Source: Bombardia bombarda (taxonomy: Eukaryota > Ascomycota > Sordariomycetes > Sordariales > Lasiosphaeriaceae). From it: 64,000 nt of DNA. Location of the stretch: positions 5,851,001-5,915,000 of the forward strand of contig JAULSR010000001.1 in the NCBI GenBank assembly GCA_030512295.1, written 5' to 3'. The first letter of the stretch is position 1. Each line of letters begins with the position of its first letter. This document shows positions 22,414 to 33,587 of the stretch, piece by piece. The notes under the pieces were generated by a model that was not told where the DNA came from, searched no databases, and was given only the letters and a program-made list of their open reading frames with translations. The translations under genes and the position numbers were made by a program.

Positions 22414-24728
22414 CTTCTCGGCTGTTTGGATAAAGATGAAGATGCGTGATTGAAGCCAGATACCTGGGTCATTGCACATACAAAGACATATAAGTGGATT
22501 GTTTGTAAACGAAACATGGCCAAACAAAGTTCAAGGGACTTTGATGTTACCCACCCATCCTACTAAGACTAAGTGATCGGCTTCGCGCCGGGTTTGCACG
22601 ATGCCGAAAGACATGGTGCGGGCTACCACCTTTTCCAGGTATCGCACCGATATGGTATCCAAGTCTCGGTATGTACGACTGACCGACAAGCATTGACACA
22701 GACAGAGCCTACTGAGACTTGTTCGCATCCAATTAAAAGGAATGCGGCGCGTGTGTTCGGCAGCAAACAATCCCGGGACTAGGGGAGTGCATTAGGGCTG
22801 ATTTGGCTACCTTAGGTTAGGCTGGGTACTATTTGTTTCTGGCGCAGTGCAGCGCAGCGCGCAGCTTCTGCTCGGCTCCACTTGTTTCCTGTTGTTTGCT
22901 GGCTGTCTGTCTGTCCAGCAGGGTTGCATCGTGTGAGACTGGGGGGCTGAAAGAGCGGGGATGGGATAAGTATACTGTGTGCTATGTTGGTAGAATATCC
23001 ACCCCTATTGGCGGTCAACCAATTATTAACTGGCAGTGATCATTTACAGTCAGCTGAGGCTAATAAAGACACCATAGAAGTATTTAAGTACATACATGAG
23101 ATATATGTGATGTCTACAAGTATATGACGATTGGACAAGGAGGTTGGCAGGCAAGTCAGGGGTTAACACATGTAATAGTTTCATTCAACTGCCGATTCAG
23201 TTTTTAAGTCCTGGTTTTTAAATCCTATAACAATGGAGGGAATTGAGCAAGACTAAGCTACGACAGTTGGTTATCCTGGTTTGATGCTCTCTTCAGTTTA
23301 TCTCTTTGAAGTTCGACAGCTGCATGTGGTCTGAGAGATGAAACAGGTAATGGTGTAACGTCTCAAAAGGACTACCGACTAGAACTTGATCGAAAGTACA
23401 ACGCGTCCCTGCCGTCATCCGGTAGAGGATGTGCGTGACTATTTGGGTGTATGTCGGTGTGCTCCATTGATAATGACATGCTTCTACGCATTCTTTTGTC
23501 GAATGAGTGATTACTTCAGTGGGAATATTAAGTATCAATCACCTCAGTTCCCAGTTAGTGAAATACCCGATACAAAAGTATCTACAACAAGTAACTTACA
23601 GCTTTGGTAGCCCCCATGGAATATTACAACTGCATGAAATTTTCCATTTCTCTTTAGAGTTTAGACCGACATTTGGCTTGACTTGAATTGAAAGTTGATG
23701 TACGAGGAGATACTGAGGATATAGCGTTCTCAGACGTCGATATGGATGTATTGGTTCTCTCAGGCTGGCACCAAGTGAAGCAGGAGAAGTCTGGTCGGGT
23801 TAGGGCAATAGTACTGTTTCGGGTCTTATGAATCTCTCCTCTCGACTGTTGCAGACAGGATAAGAGCAACAGTGGTATTATCTCAATAGACTCTCCGTAG
23901 GTGAAGCTCAGAGACCTTTTCCGAGAAGCGCAGCCGCGTTGGCGGATATGTGGAGTGGATGAATTGGCTGTAAGGTGTTCCATCGTTTCTGAAGTAGGAG
24001 TGCTATGTATCGGTCAGCGATCGTGAAATGTTGGTGATATGTGAAGGCTTAAGTACAACCTAAGATATCAGAGTGAAGCCATGTCCAACCTTTTCATGCA
24101 AGCAATGGACCTGTGCATGCACATCTGGGTCTGATTCGAAACCATTTCCGACACCGTGGCCATGGCGCAAGTTCTTTGTTGGTAGTGGACATTTTCTTTG
24201 TCAGGCATGTTGGCGACTGGCGAAACTGTATCCCTTTAGCTCTTCTGCACGCTCGCCGGAAATATACACACAGTCAGTCACTTAAGTCGAGACCAAACAA
24301 TGGCCCAGATCGTTTTGAAATTGGCCTGAAGCGATCGACCATGCAGACCACCGATCTTCTTGGCGTATAGATGATGGTCTTTTGTTAAGGTCTGAAGCTA
24401 ATGGGTTCTAGCCTCCTCCCGTCCCGTCTTCATCGCAACTGACACGGTTCTTAGCGATTGGAAGAAACACCTTAGAACAAACAAAGACAAGCAGTTTGAA
24501 GACATCGGATCTTAAGCCTGTGTCCTACTGGCATGACATCACAAACCCCCACTTGTGCTTGTGCTTGTGCTTGTGCTTTGGAAGCAACGACCACACAGGC
24601 AAAGCACACCTACCCGGCGTGACCTTTGCAACTTGCCATCGCTTTTCCCAACCTCAAACTCCTCAACCCATCACATCATTCCCACACCATCCAATCCAAC
24701 CCTCAAAACCCAACCGCCAACAACAAAC
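22414..24728. other. 2.3 kb gene-free divergent region
   Basis: Upstream region for both the FAD oxidase (minus) and the alcohol dehydrogenase (plus). The middle (23050-24350) is AT-richer with only short unsupported frames (for example 23293-23538 and 23654-23983 minus). I see no tRNA, transposon ends or long repeats. Confidence 0.5.
24552..24577. repeat. (CTTGTG)n hexanucleotide repeat
   Basis: Four tandem CTTGTG units lie about 150 bp before the alcohol dehydrogenase start codon, in its probable promoter or leader. An upstream in-frame ATG at 24555 inside this repeat would add an arginine/proline-rich extension that I do not accept. Confidence 0.8.
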
Positions 24729-25856
24729 ATGGCCGCCACCACCACCATCCCCCCCAAAATGAAAGCCGCCCGCGTAACAGCCTACAACACCCCCTACACT
24801 CTCACCACCATCCCCACCCCCACCCCCACCCCCTCCTCCCTCGGCCCCTACGACCTCCTCATCAAAATCGCCGTCGCCTCCCACTGCCACACCGACACGA
24901 TGGTCGCATCCGGCACCTTCGCCACCGCCCTCCCCTGCACCGGCTCCCACGAGGGCGCCGGCACCGTCGTCTCCGCCGGCTCCTCGGCCGCCACCAGCTT
25001 CCACCCCGGCGACCGCGTCATGTGCGGCATCCCGCTGCACCCCTGCGGCCGCTGCGCCGACTGCGACCCCACCAGCCCGGAAAGCCAGCGCCAGTACTGC
25101 ACCGCCATCACGGGCCACGTCGGCGTCACCGTCGACGGCTGCTTCGCCGAGTACGCGCGCGTCGACGCCCGCAGCTCCACCCACGTGCCCGACTGCGTAT
25201 CCCTGCTGAGCGCCGCCCCGCTCGCCTGCGCCGGGCGCACCGCCTGGCGCGCCGTCGCGCAGGCCGGGCTGCAGCCGGGGCAGACGCTCGCCATCGTCGG
25301 GTCCGGCGGCGGGCTGGGCCATCTGGCTATACAGTTTGCCAAGGGCAAGGGCCTTTTTGTGGTTGGCGTCGACGCGAGGGACGAGGGGCTTGCGCTGTCA
25401 CGGGACAACGGGGCGGATGTGGTGCTTGACGCGCGGAAGGGCAAGGCGGCGGTGGTCGGCGAGGTGCAGCGATTGACGGATCCCGCCGGTGTGGACGCTG
25501 CCATAACGCTGGCGGACGCGGACGGCGCGGCGGCGCTGGCGTGCGCCGTCACGAAGCCCCATGGCACGATGGTGCAGGTTGCGCAGCCGGACGAGGTCAG
25601 GGTTCCGTTTCAGGAGTTGATCTTTAGGGATATTCGGATCAAGGGGAGTTTGATTTGCTCGTATGAGGAGAGCAGGGACATGATGGCGTTTATTGCGGAG
25701 CATGGGGTTTCGGTCAGGACGGTTCCGTTTTATGGGCTGGATAGGATTCATGAACTGGTGGAGGCGGTGGAGATGGGGAGGATCAGTGGGAAGGCTGCTA
25801 TTGTGGTGGATGAGGAGCAGTTGGAGAGGGAGAAGGAGTTTGGGGCAAAGTACTAA
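24729..25856 (+). CDS. Zinc-dependent alcohol dehydrogenase (MDR family)
   Basis: NAD(P)-dependent oxidation/reduction of an alcohol/aldehyde pair, probably cytosolic; similar to tetrameric fungal/bacterial ADHs. Intronless, 375 aa, normal family length. Catalytic zinc ligands are visible as SHCHTD (C53) and GSHEGAG. The structural zinc loop has four cysteines (CGRCADCD, then QYC near residues 110-122). GVTVDGCFAEYARVDA is typical of the group, and the Rossmann nucleotide-binding motif is IVGSGGGLGHLAIQFAK. GTMVQVAQPDE and IKGSLICSYEESRDMMAF follow. The start (MAATTTIPPKMKAARV) is chosen because homologues begin at the KMKAARV stretch and the context is favourable (AACATGG). Codon third positions are very GC-rich. 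Upstream is the divergent FAD oxidase. Confidence 0.92.
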   Translation: MAATTTIPPKMKAARVTAYNTPYTLTTIPTPTPTPSSLGPYDLLIKIAVASHCHTDTMVASGTFATALPCTGSHEGAGTVVSAGSSAATSFHPGDRVMCGIPLHPCGRCADCDPTSPESQRQYCTAITGHVGVTVDGCFAEYARVDARSSTHVPDCVSLLSAAPLACAGRTAWRAVAQAGLQPGQTLAIVGSGGGLGHLAIQFAKGKGLFVVGVDARDEGLALSRDNGADVVLDARKGKAAVVGEVQRLTDPAGVDAAITLADADGAAALACAVTKPHGTMVQVAQPDEVRVPFQELIFRDIRIKGSLICSYEESRDMMAFIAEHGVSVRTVPFYGLDRIHELVEAVEMGRISGKAAIVVDEEQLEREKEFGAKY

Positions 25857-26217
25857 AGGAGTGGGGACTTTTATCTCACGGCAGGTGATGGTGGTATATA
25901 AGGTATTCGTTCTTAAGCTATCTGTGTTGGGTCGACTGAGCTGAAAGACAAGAGAGGTAACAGCAGTCTTAGGTGAACGACTGGTCTGAAATGCCGTCTT
26001 CACTCCTTTATCTCTTTCTTGTGGAACACATCTAGCAACTTATTAGCTACTCTTCTGCGTCAACCAGATAGCACAGACTGTCAGTAACACGTCATCATAC
26101 ATACCTGGCACCTCGGGCATCCAGTCTACTCGATTCTTGCAGAAGAACTCGCCCTTGCGCGGAAAGGGACAGGCGACGAGCGGGTATAGTGGTGGGGTGA
26201 TCGGAAACCTATGGACC
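25857..26217. other. Convergent intergenic spacer
   Basis: Lies between the stop codons of the alcohol dehydrogenase (plus) and the coiled-coil protein (minus). It is AT-rich with no gene seen, and marks the left border of the GTPase/coiled-coil locus. Confidence 0.5.
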
Positions 26218-27627
26218 CTAATTGTAGGCAGATGCATCAAGAAGAAGCTTCTCTCCCTTATAGATGTAGAAAAATGGGCTGATATCTTCCGCACCGCGCC
26301 ACGATGTCTCTAACGTTGCTGCAATCCCGACATCCTGTCTTTTGGCAAATACCGACCTACACGATATCTCCACAGCAGCAGACTGCCGTTCCAGCATTGC
26401 TCGCTTGCTCTTCCACTCTATTAGGCCGTATCCGTCTTGCGACGCCATGGTTGTTATCTTGTCTAGCTTAGAGCCCAGCTCCCTCGCTTCCGGAGCAACC
26501 TCATTCGACAATGCCAGTATATCTTGACGGGATTCACTTCTCAGAGAAACCACCTCGGGGTCGTCGACATTATTCGCTTGAGAATTTTGATCCATTGGGC
26601 CGCCTCCCTTGTTCAGGTTGGATAACCTAGAGATGGCGTTGCGAATACGGCCATCGATTTTCCGCAGCTCAGCGCCTGTCGTTTGGGCAATGACCCACTG
26701 GTATTGTCCCCAGTACTTGTCCATAGCGATCTTTGCCGAGGATATCTCATTCTTGTATTCATCCATGGTTCTGAGTAAGCCGTACGGTAGCACGCGCTCG
26801 TCAACTTTGGTCCTTAAGCCTATACTGGAGGCAAATCCCGAAATGCTTCCGATGCGAAGGTATTCATTCGATGTTGGTCTTTCAGAAGTCCGGGATTTGC
26901 CTGCTCCGATGACGCCAAGGTCGGTACTGCATACGACAAGCTCTTGAAGAAGCGCACGCCGCTCAATATTCAGGTTGCAGGTTTTGTCATTGATCTTCCC
27001 CATCTCATCTCTGACCTCTTTGATGTCGGTCTTCAACTTTGTCACGCTTCCCCGCAACTCCGTGATCTCGATGTGGTGAACCTCCTTGCGCCATCCGTAA
27101 AGGATAATCCCAGCCGAGGCGGCCTTGAACATGGCACCCTTCGCGGTGGCGTTCAGCTCATAGCTCCCTACCACGTACTGAAACTTGAGCCATTGAACTC
27201 CATCGCTCTGATTGCGTGTGTGAGATCGGATGGGGAACTTGGCCGATAAAGAGAAGTTAAACGTCGGAGCTCGGCTAAGCAGCTTCTTTTCATGATGAAA
27301 TGATGTTTTCCCCTCGATCTCGTCTAACTTTTCGGCAACTTCTTGGTCCAGGTATTGTAGACGTGTCTCCTTAACTCGCTGGTCGGCCTCCAGCTTTAGT
27401 TTATGGAAATTTAACTTGATCACACTCTTGGCCTCTTTGTCTTCCTGGGCACGAATTCGATCAACTTTCAAGTTAAGGGATGTGCGGTGTTTCTCGAGTG
27501 TCTCTTTCAGTGCAGAACATGCTATCGCGTGCCTGTCTATGTATTAGCTTATTGACCATCCTTATTACATGTGGTAAACTCACGACAGTGTCCGCCCAGG
27601 GGATTTGCCCTCAGACAACACATCCAT
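26218..27627 (-). CDS. Coiled-coil protein related to the neighbouring GTPases but lacking the G domain
   Basis: Unrecognised family. Proposed model: exon 27627-27584, intron 27583-27533 (GTGAGT donor, GACAG acceptor), exon 27532-26218, giving 452 aa. The start lies in a strong context (GCCATGG) and opens MDVLSEGKSPGRTLS. Residues about 20-80 form a charged coiled coil (VDRIRAQEDKEAKSV...). A beta-rich module at about 85-145 follows, with SAKFPIRS, W-containing strands, and IILYGWRKEVHHIEITELRG leading into a second coiled coil. This order matches the segment after the G domain in the three neighbours (compare CLYGYKKEVEAAKISRLEKE in the 33.6 kb gene). The rest contains ALSNEVAPEARELGSKLDKI and ends LLLDASAYN. 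No P-loop or DTPG motif is visible in it or directly upstream. It may be a truncated paralogue or a genuine G-domain-free partner. It is divergent from the 28.4 kb GTPase. Confidence 0.6.
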
Positions 27628-28386
27628 GGCATTCACATCAAAGGTATGAACTGCGGACTTCAGAGATAGTGATGCAGGCAAGTATCTTCCGGACCTGCAC
27701 TACTCGTTAGACCCAGAGCTCACACAAGTGAAATCGCACAGCTTACCCCAACCCAGAACGATATGAGTTCAAACAGGTATGGCGCGAATGCAGAGCCGCA
27801 CATTTCTGGTCATGGTCTCTTCTGAAAACCCAAAAAGTTGCCTGGATTGAATCGTCGATAACAAGCCGTCGCTTTATTGGCGACTTTACGATACCAGAAC
27901 ATCGTTGTACTGGTACTTCTGCTAAAGTCCCAGTGGCGTTGACGATAACGGCATAGTGGTGGGGTAAGGCAGGGAGCCCACGGCAGCTGAATGAGGATAA
28001 CCTGGCCCGACCTGGGTCTCCCAATGGTGTGGCAACCCACCCATGGATCAACTGCAATAAACGAACGTGGTCCAGACTGCCAAAAATAGCCCCGTTGAGA
28101 AGAATCAGGCTAGAGAACACCTAAAGGGAATTCAGCGCGTTGTCGATGGCGAAATCATGCAGGAAGAGTTGCAATTCGTGGAATGGGTGCCATGGTTTTG
28201 GTATCGCGGGCAATCCACGCGACCGGACCCTGCTCTAAATCGGCGACCTGAAGAAGGATGGTCTGCCGATGGTGTCAACTCCGATGTGTCGTTGGCCTTT
28301 GAGACTGAGTACGATATTGTATGTCCATTGCAAGACTTGACAATTTGGCGACAGCATCAAAGCACGACCAGCTTCAAGATTCCATC
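27628..28386. other. Divergent upstream region with ambiguous coding-like stretches
   Basis: Separates the G-domain-free gene (minus) from the first GTPase (plus). On the minus strand 28120-27747 is an open frame that can splice (intron 27746-27695, GTAAGC donor, TCTAACG branch, GTGCAG acceptor) into the frame of the coiled-coil gene. It contains HYAVIVNATGTLAEVPV and DDSIQATFWVFRRDHD but no family I know. On the plus strand 28067-28318 is open and could splice (intron 28319-28371) into the GTPase. These overlap in antisense, so they cannot both be simple coding exons. Confidence 0.4.
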
Positions 28387-30114
28387 ATGTCGTACTATGT
28401 CTTGAATCCCGACTCACCCATTGTGGTTTTGATCATTGGCCCTTCACAGAATGGCAAGACGACTTTCATCAATCGCATTATTAGGATGGCAGGCAACGAT
28501 GTCCCCTATGGTAGAGAGGGAGATAGAAACACCAAGTGCACCAAGGCCGTTTCGTTCTTTGACGTCGATGTGCCGACCTCTGAGTATGTCCTGATCGACA
28601 GGGAGAAGCGACAGGTGTTCGACGTGCCCGACATCGCAACCGATGAAGACAAAGTCTTAGGCGGCGGTTGGTGGAGGAGGCAGAGGAGCGACATGTACGA
28701 CATCAGGCCCCGTGATCCTCAGGCTCCCTACCTCAGGCTCCGTCTCATCGATACCCCGGGCTTGGACGACAGCGAGAACAAAGATTTCGAAAACATGGAA
28801 GACGTCCTGAGGACACTCAACAATCTTTCCAGGTCCAGCGAGGAATGGGAAAGGCAGATCAGCGCCATCGTCTTGGTCTACAACTCCAACAATCCATTCT
28901 CTTTCTCCTTCCAAACAGTCATCAAACACTACCATCAATGCATGCCAAACCTTTTTGGCGGTCTTGCGGTTGTCAACACGCACTTTGACCTGGCCAATCT
29001 GAGTCGCAGGAAGGCCCACCTCATCCGCGACAAGCTCTTGGGATCTGACAAGGACAGTGCGCGCAACAGTATCATCAAGCAGCGTGCTGAGGACTTCAGA
29101 AAGGCACTGGGCGAGACTTTGAGCCCCAACCACTTCTTTCTGGACAGCAAGCCTAAGGAAACACTTGCCTACCCTGAGCTTCTGTCGCGCAACACTGTCG
29201 CGCACATCCTGTCCTTCTGGCGCGTGGCGAAGCCAATGCCCATTACTCAGATGCGCATGTTCAAGAGCGCCGACATGCTCACCATCGACGCGAAGTTGCA
29301 ACGAGGCCTGCAAATGGCCATCGACAGCTGGACCGTGGATCTGCGGATGAAGCGCGAAGCGGCGACAGACAGAGAGGCGCTCAAGAGTAAATTGCTCCAA
29401 CAGAAAGAAGAGGGCAACAACGCAATGTCACGTCTCCAGGAAGAGCTCGATCGTATAGACACCACCACCGTCTTCTCGATACGGACCTACGTGACCGAGG
29501 ACGACCCGAGCGTGTGGCGTGTCCTCAAGGACTGGACGTTTCGCAAGCGCATAAGGGCTACCTTTCCCATCACCGAGTCTGAGTACGACGAGTTCGAGGT
29601 AGTGACGGAGAACAGCCCGCGCGGCAAATGGATCCCGCAGGACTGCCACTACGACTCAAAGACGCGGACGTGGACGGGAACGTACGAGAGCGAGCCGGGC
29701 AAGTCGCCCAACTTGATCGCGAAAGCACAGACGACGAACCAGGTCAAACATCGCCAGAGAATCGAAGAGCTGCGGCGCGAAAAGCGCCGACTGAAGGCGT
29801 CGCTCGTCGAGAACCAGATGGAGTCTGAACAGCGATATGGCGCGGAGAGAATGAGCGAGCAGCCGGAATCAGAAAGGGACGAGCAGCTCAACCAGCTGGT
29901 GCGCCAGGTCGAGACGGCCAGCCACCTGATCGAGGTCCTGCGTCAGAAGAGTCCGCCCATCGACAAGGCCTTTAATGAAGCTGCGAGAGTGAGGTATACG
30001 AAACGCCCAGGGGAAATCAGCGTCCAGGATCTCATCGACTTTGCGGCGGCTGCGGAGTTGGAATTTGACATAGTGAGGCCACTGAGGCGGGAGCTGGTAG
30101 GCGCGGACCTGTAA
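28387..30114 (+). CDS. P-loop GTPase with coiled coils (AIG1/septin-like G domain), copy 1
   Basis: Predicted GTP-binding protein of unknown function; 575 aa from this start. The G domain shows G1 as GPSQNGKTT (residues 18-26), a likely switch I threonine in NTKCTKAVSF, G3 as DTPGLDDS (from D122), and a G4-like NTHFD (197-201) in place of TKxD. After about residue 300 come a coiled coil (REALKSKLLQQKEEGNNAMS), a beta-rich module (RKRIRATFPITESEYDEFE and following) and a second coiled coil (QRIEELRREKRRLKASL). A helical C-terminus ends in a short conserved-looking segment, GEISVQDLIDFAAAAELEFD. Possible starts lie at 28321 and, through an intron at 28319-28371, at 28067 or 28157; I use 28387 because the G domain begins just after it. 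It converges on copy 2. The domain order is shared with the other members of the locus. I cannot name a studied homologue. Confidence 0.8.
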   Translation: MSYYVLNPDSPIVVLIIGPSQNGKTTFINRIIRMAGNDVPYGREGDRNTKCTKAVSFFDVDVPTSEYVLIDREKRQVFDVPDIATDEDKVLGGGWWRRQRSDMYDIRPRDPQAPYLRLRLIDTPGLDDSENKDFENMEDVLRTLNNLSRSSEEWERQISAIVLVYNSNNPFSFSFQTVIKHYHQCMPNLFGGLAVVNTHFDLANLSRRKAHLIRDKLLGSDKDSARNSIIKQRAEDFRKALGETLSPNHFFLDSKPKETLAYPELLSRNTVAHILSFWRVAKPMPITQMRMFKSADMLTIDAKLQRGLQMAIDSWTVDLRMKREAATDREALKSKLLQQKEEGNNAMSRLQEELDRIDTTTVFSIRTYVTEDDPSVWRVLKDWTFRKRIRATFPITESEYDEFEVVTENSPRGKWIPQDCHYDSKTRTWTGTYESEPGKSPNLIAKAQTTNQVKHRQRIEELRREKRRLKASLVENQMESEQRYGAERMSEQPESERDEQLNQLVRQVETASHLIEVLRQKSPPIDKAFNEAARVRYTKRPGEISVQDLIDFAAAAELEFDIVRPLRRELVGADL

Positions 30115-30964
30115 CATTAGGTAACGTTACTTGGCCACGCCAGCAATTGATGATGCACTTCAATCTCGTTCATAGTTGTCGTTTAGAGGTCGTTTTATTT
30201 AAATCTTAATTGACGCGTTCCTAACGAGAATCTGCAAAATGAGATGTGTACCTTCTGTTGCTGAGTTGCTCCTTCCTTCCCTCGTCGTCAAAACAGAGTT
30301 CCAAGGTCGGCTTGGCCAGGTTGCTAGACCAGACGCTGCCGGCCACCACCCACTCCACTTCTCCACTCCACTGTCGCACGCACAGGTCGCCTGCCTGACC
30401 CAAGAATCTTAGGTGCTCCTGCCGTGTCCAACATTTTCATCGGGCATCAACGATAAAGGTGGGTCGACTTCGTCTGTCGAGCGTCGAGCGACGTGCAAAC
30501 TTTCTTTTGGCAAGAGAAGCAACAGAAGGCACAAAATGTGCAAAAGCCCGACATGCCTTAGCCTCCTCCCTTCGGATGCAATTTCCTTCTTCATTAGGTT
30601 CACGGAAAGAGTTCGGTCCACTGTAATACGCGCTGTATCGGCTCATTTCCGCCGCTGCTTCAGCAGGGTCTATCCCCTACACGAACCAGCTTGCAGCGCT
30701 CAAGTCAGGGGGTGCACTAAAAGGCGACCTGACGATGGGACATCTGTTGTGCGTTCAAGTCGGCCTTTTGGGGACATCCACATTAAGGTTTATTCTCAAC
30801 CACACGACAATTATCTTACTGTGAACCCGAATACATCCGCGAAGGGTCTCTAAAGAAAGCAGAAGCATTTATTTAAGACGCAACATGCCGCTCAGTAATG
30901 TATGATACCAAGTTACGCGTTCCCTCCCTAACTTAGGCCTACCACCTACCCCTCCTCAACCACG
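30115..30964. other. Convergent intergenic region
   Basis: About 850 bp between the stop codons of GTPase copies 1 (plus) and 2 (minus). A 146-codon plus-strand frame at 30413-30853 has no features I recognise. No transposon remnants seen. Confidence 0.5.
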
Positions 30965-32692
30965 TCACGCCCTGTGAGAAAAGATCAAGGCGGCCGTCTC
31001 GGGGTCATAAACCTGAACAAAGTCAACAATCTCCGTCATGCTCGGCGCCTCCCTTGACTGGTAAAACTTCCTCAGCACCGGCCACAGCGACGCGTCGAAC
31101 GTGTCCCGCTGCACCCTCTCCATGGTCTCGGCGCATCGATCAACGTCCGCGCCCAGCCTCTCGGCCAGCGCATCGACCTCGTCCTCGACGCCATCAAACT
31201 CGCGCAGCATCTCGCCCTCGTGCTCGATCGACTCGCGCGTGTCGCGGACGCGACCGCGCAGATGGGCAATCTCACCACGATACTTCAGCCGACTTGACGT
31301 GTAGAAGGTGGCCGAGCCGCTGATGCTGCGGAAGATGCTGCTCTTGAGCGTGGCGCGCCAGGTGGTGCCCCGCAGGTCTTCGTCGCGCCACCGGCAGCCG
31401 CTGCCCGTCGTCTTGGTCACCTCGGAGATGACGCAGTCCGCGTCGAAGCTGACGTCGCGCTTGTCGAGCCACATCTTGCCGCCGTAGAACAGCGTCTCGA
31501 GGCTGTAGTCCTCCCCCACCGTCTTGCTGCCCAGGACAATCTCGGCCTTGGTGTCGAGCTGCGCGAGCTCCTCTTCGTACTCGGCCAGCTTGGTGCGCAG
31601 CCGGCCGACCTCGCGCTTGATGCGCAGCATCTGGTTCTTGGATCGCGACGCGACCGCCATCTCCCTGGCTAAGCGCTCCTTGAGGGTCGTCTGCAGGCGT
31701 GTGAGGGCCAGCAGCACGTGGCTGTCCATGTGTATCATGTTGGGAGCTTTCAGGAGGTGCACGTTGTTTGCAATGTCCACCGGCAGCTGCCCGGACGCGT
31801 GCTTCAGCAACGAGTAGCACGCGTTGAGAGACTGCATCACGGCAAAGGGGCTGTCTGGGTCCGGGTCGTTGTCCATGAAGATGTGCGGCAGGTCGGCGCG
31901 GCCCTTTGTCGCCTTGCGGAATGCCTCGCGCCGGCCGTTCTTGAGATCTTGCCCGGCAGCCATGGCCTCGTCCTCGCGGTCAACTGTGTACCGGGTGTGG
32001 ACCACGACTAGCCCGTTGAACAACATAGGCATGCTCCGCCGCATGTAGTCGTAGAAGCGGTTGAATGACTCGCCAAATGGCTTGTCAAGCGACCTGACAT
32101 AGACCAGCGCGTTGAGGTAGCCGACCTCGCTGATACGGCCCACGATGCCCGCCATGATGGCCATGTCATCGCCGCTGGAATCGTCAAGTCCCGGGGTGTC
32201 GATCAGGTCGAAGCGGAAGACTTGTCCATCATCGTCAGGTTCACCTGCGGTGACAGCGGCATCGTCGTCCGTGTAATCGACAAGATCGCTGTACTTCACG
32301 TTCTTGACTTGTCTCCCATGATGGTCCGTCAAGTGGTAGGTCCGGAGCTTAGTTGACAACGGATGGATGCCCACCTCTGTCGTGCAGGAGAGATTGCCTT
32401 TCGAGAGATGTCAGCTGGTGCTCACATTCCAGCTCTGTGGTTTCTAGGGTCTTGAAAAACGAAGCGGATGCTCACCATTTCCGATACCGATGTCATTGTT
32501 GCGCTTCTTGCCATAGACTCCAAGCTGTTTGATGAGAGTGCTCTTGCCATTGGCAGTCTCCCCAAGGATGAGGATATTGATTGGCTTCGGCCTAACTGAC
32601 GGCTCATCCGCAGTGCCGTTGGTATTTTCAGCCATGGTAAGCTCCATGGTAGGGTAATCGGGGGAATATTGTGGTGGGGGAGTTGAGACCAT
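30965..32692 (-). CDS. P-loop GTPase with coiled coils, copy 2
   Basis: Predicted GTP-binding protein; role unknown. Model: exon 32692-32476, intron 32475-32398 (GTGAGC donor, GAAAG acceptor), exon 32397-30965, giving 549 aa. The intron lies inside the G domain and splicing restores IGIGNGNLSCTTEVGIH, the switch I region. G1 is LGETANGKST (P-loop glycine at 44), and G3 is DTPGLDDSSGDDM. The G4 position reads VVVHTRYTVD, so the aspartate of TKxD is missing or shifted. The region after the G domain has LLALTRLQTTLKERLAREMA, a coiled coil (LRIKREVGRLRTKLAEYEEE), a beta module with MWLDKRDVSFDADCVIS and CRWRDEDLRGTTWRATLKS, then a second coiled coil (YRGEIAHLRGRVRDTRESIE). The C-terminus SMTEIVDFVQVYDPETAALI parallels VQDLIDFAAAAELEFDIV of copy 1. 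ATGs at 32647 and 32635 also have good contexts and could be the true start. Confidence 0.8.
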
Positions 32693-33587
32693 TGGATATG
32701 AATGTCTTGGAGTGCTCTGGTTGCAGTGATTTGTGGATGAGGTTGCTGATTCACTAACACGACTCAGCCTGGCTCAACCGTCGCTTTTGAATATCTCCTA
32801 AGCCAGTCACATTTGGGTATACGCAAGCAAGTCTGGTGGTCTATTTACGGTCACGTCAATGCTGCAATCCATGGTCCGAAGGCGAACAAGACCATGGGTG
32901 ACCTGGATACCTCTTGTCAGAAACTCTCCTCTTTCCACCAACCAAGCACCAACTTTCCACCTACAGTCTCGCTTAATTGGCGTGGGAAAAGATGTCGACG
33001 ACCTCCGTTGTGCTGTTCTAGGCCTTGGAAGCTCTAGGGTCTTTGTGACAGGCATCCTCAGCTATCTGGTGGCGTCCGGGGACCGCCTATCCCAGCTTCA
33101 GCTAACCAATCTTTGCCGCCAATTTTTCGGGGATGGTGGTATCGACAGGCAATATTTTCAGCCCATCATCCAGAACCACTTGTACCTCGACATATTTTCG
33201 ATGGCGGGGCTCTGGGTTGCGATAATCGGAGTTGGCCAGTTCAGAACTAACACATGCATTAATGGCTCCAAGGTGTCAGGTCACAACCAGATTTCAGTGC
33301 TTTCCCAGGATGGGTGGCAACCCATAACAGGAAATGGTAGTAACTTCTGGGTTTGCCATTCGCAAAACACCTTCAGTACTGAAGCTGGGCCGAAGAGCCA
33401 TCGCTTCAGTGTATTCACCCCATGCGATAGCTACCCCGCCTCCCAACCAAAGCCTATATCGTGTCCGGACCTCTAGCATTGCACATACATAGTTACATGT
33501 TTGGTATCCATTACTCGGTCTGTTGATCACAATACTTGCCCCCGTTGGAGTTGACGCAAAACAAATGCCCAGACCACCAGATGCGCC
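32693..33587. other. Divergent promoter region between GTPase copies 2 and 3
   Basis: About 900 bp between start codons. A 205-codon plus-strand frame (32859-33476) spans much of it but shows no family features, and I do not accept it as a gene. It may contain leaders of both flanking genes. Confidence 0.45.

Noticed and set aside
24555..24728. Upstream extension of the alcohol dehydrogenase from an ATG in the CTTGTG repeat
   Set aside because: It would add 58 residues of leader translated from repeat and CA-rich DNA. Homologues begin near the KMKAARV stretch.
32859..33476. 205-codon plus-strand frame between GTPase copies 2 and 3
   Set aside because: No domain, signal or homologous motif visible, and its composition does not resemble the flanking genes. 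It lies in the expected divergent promoter.
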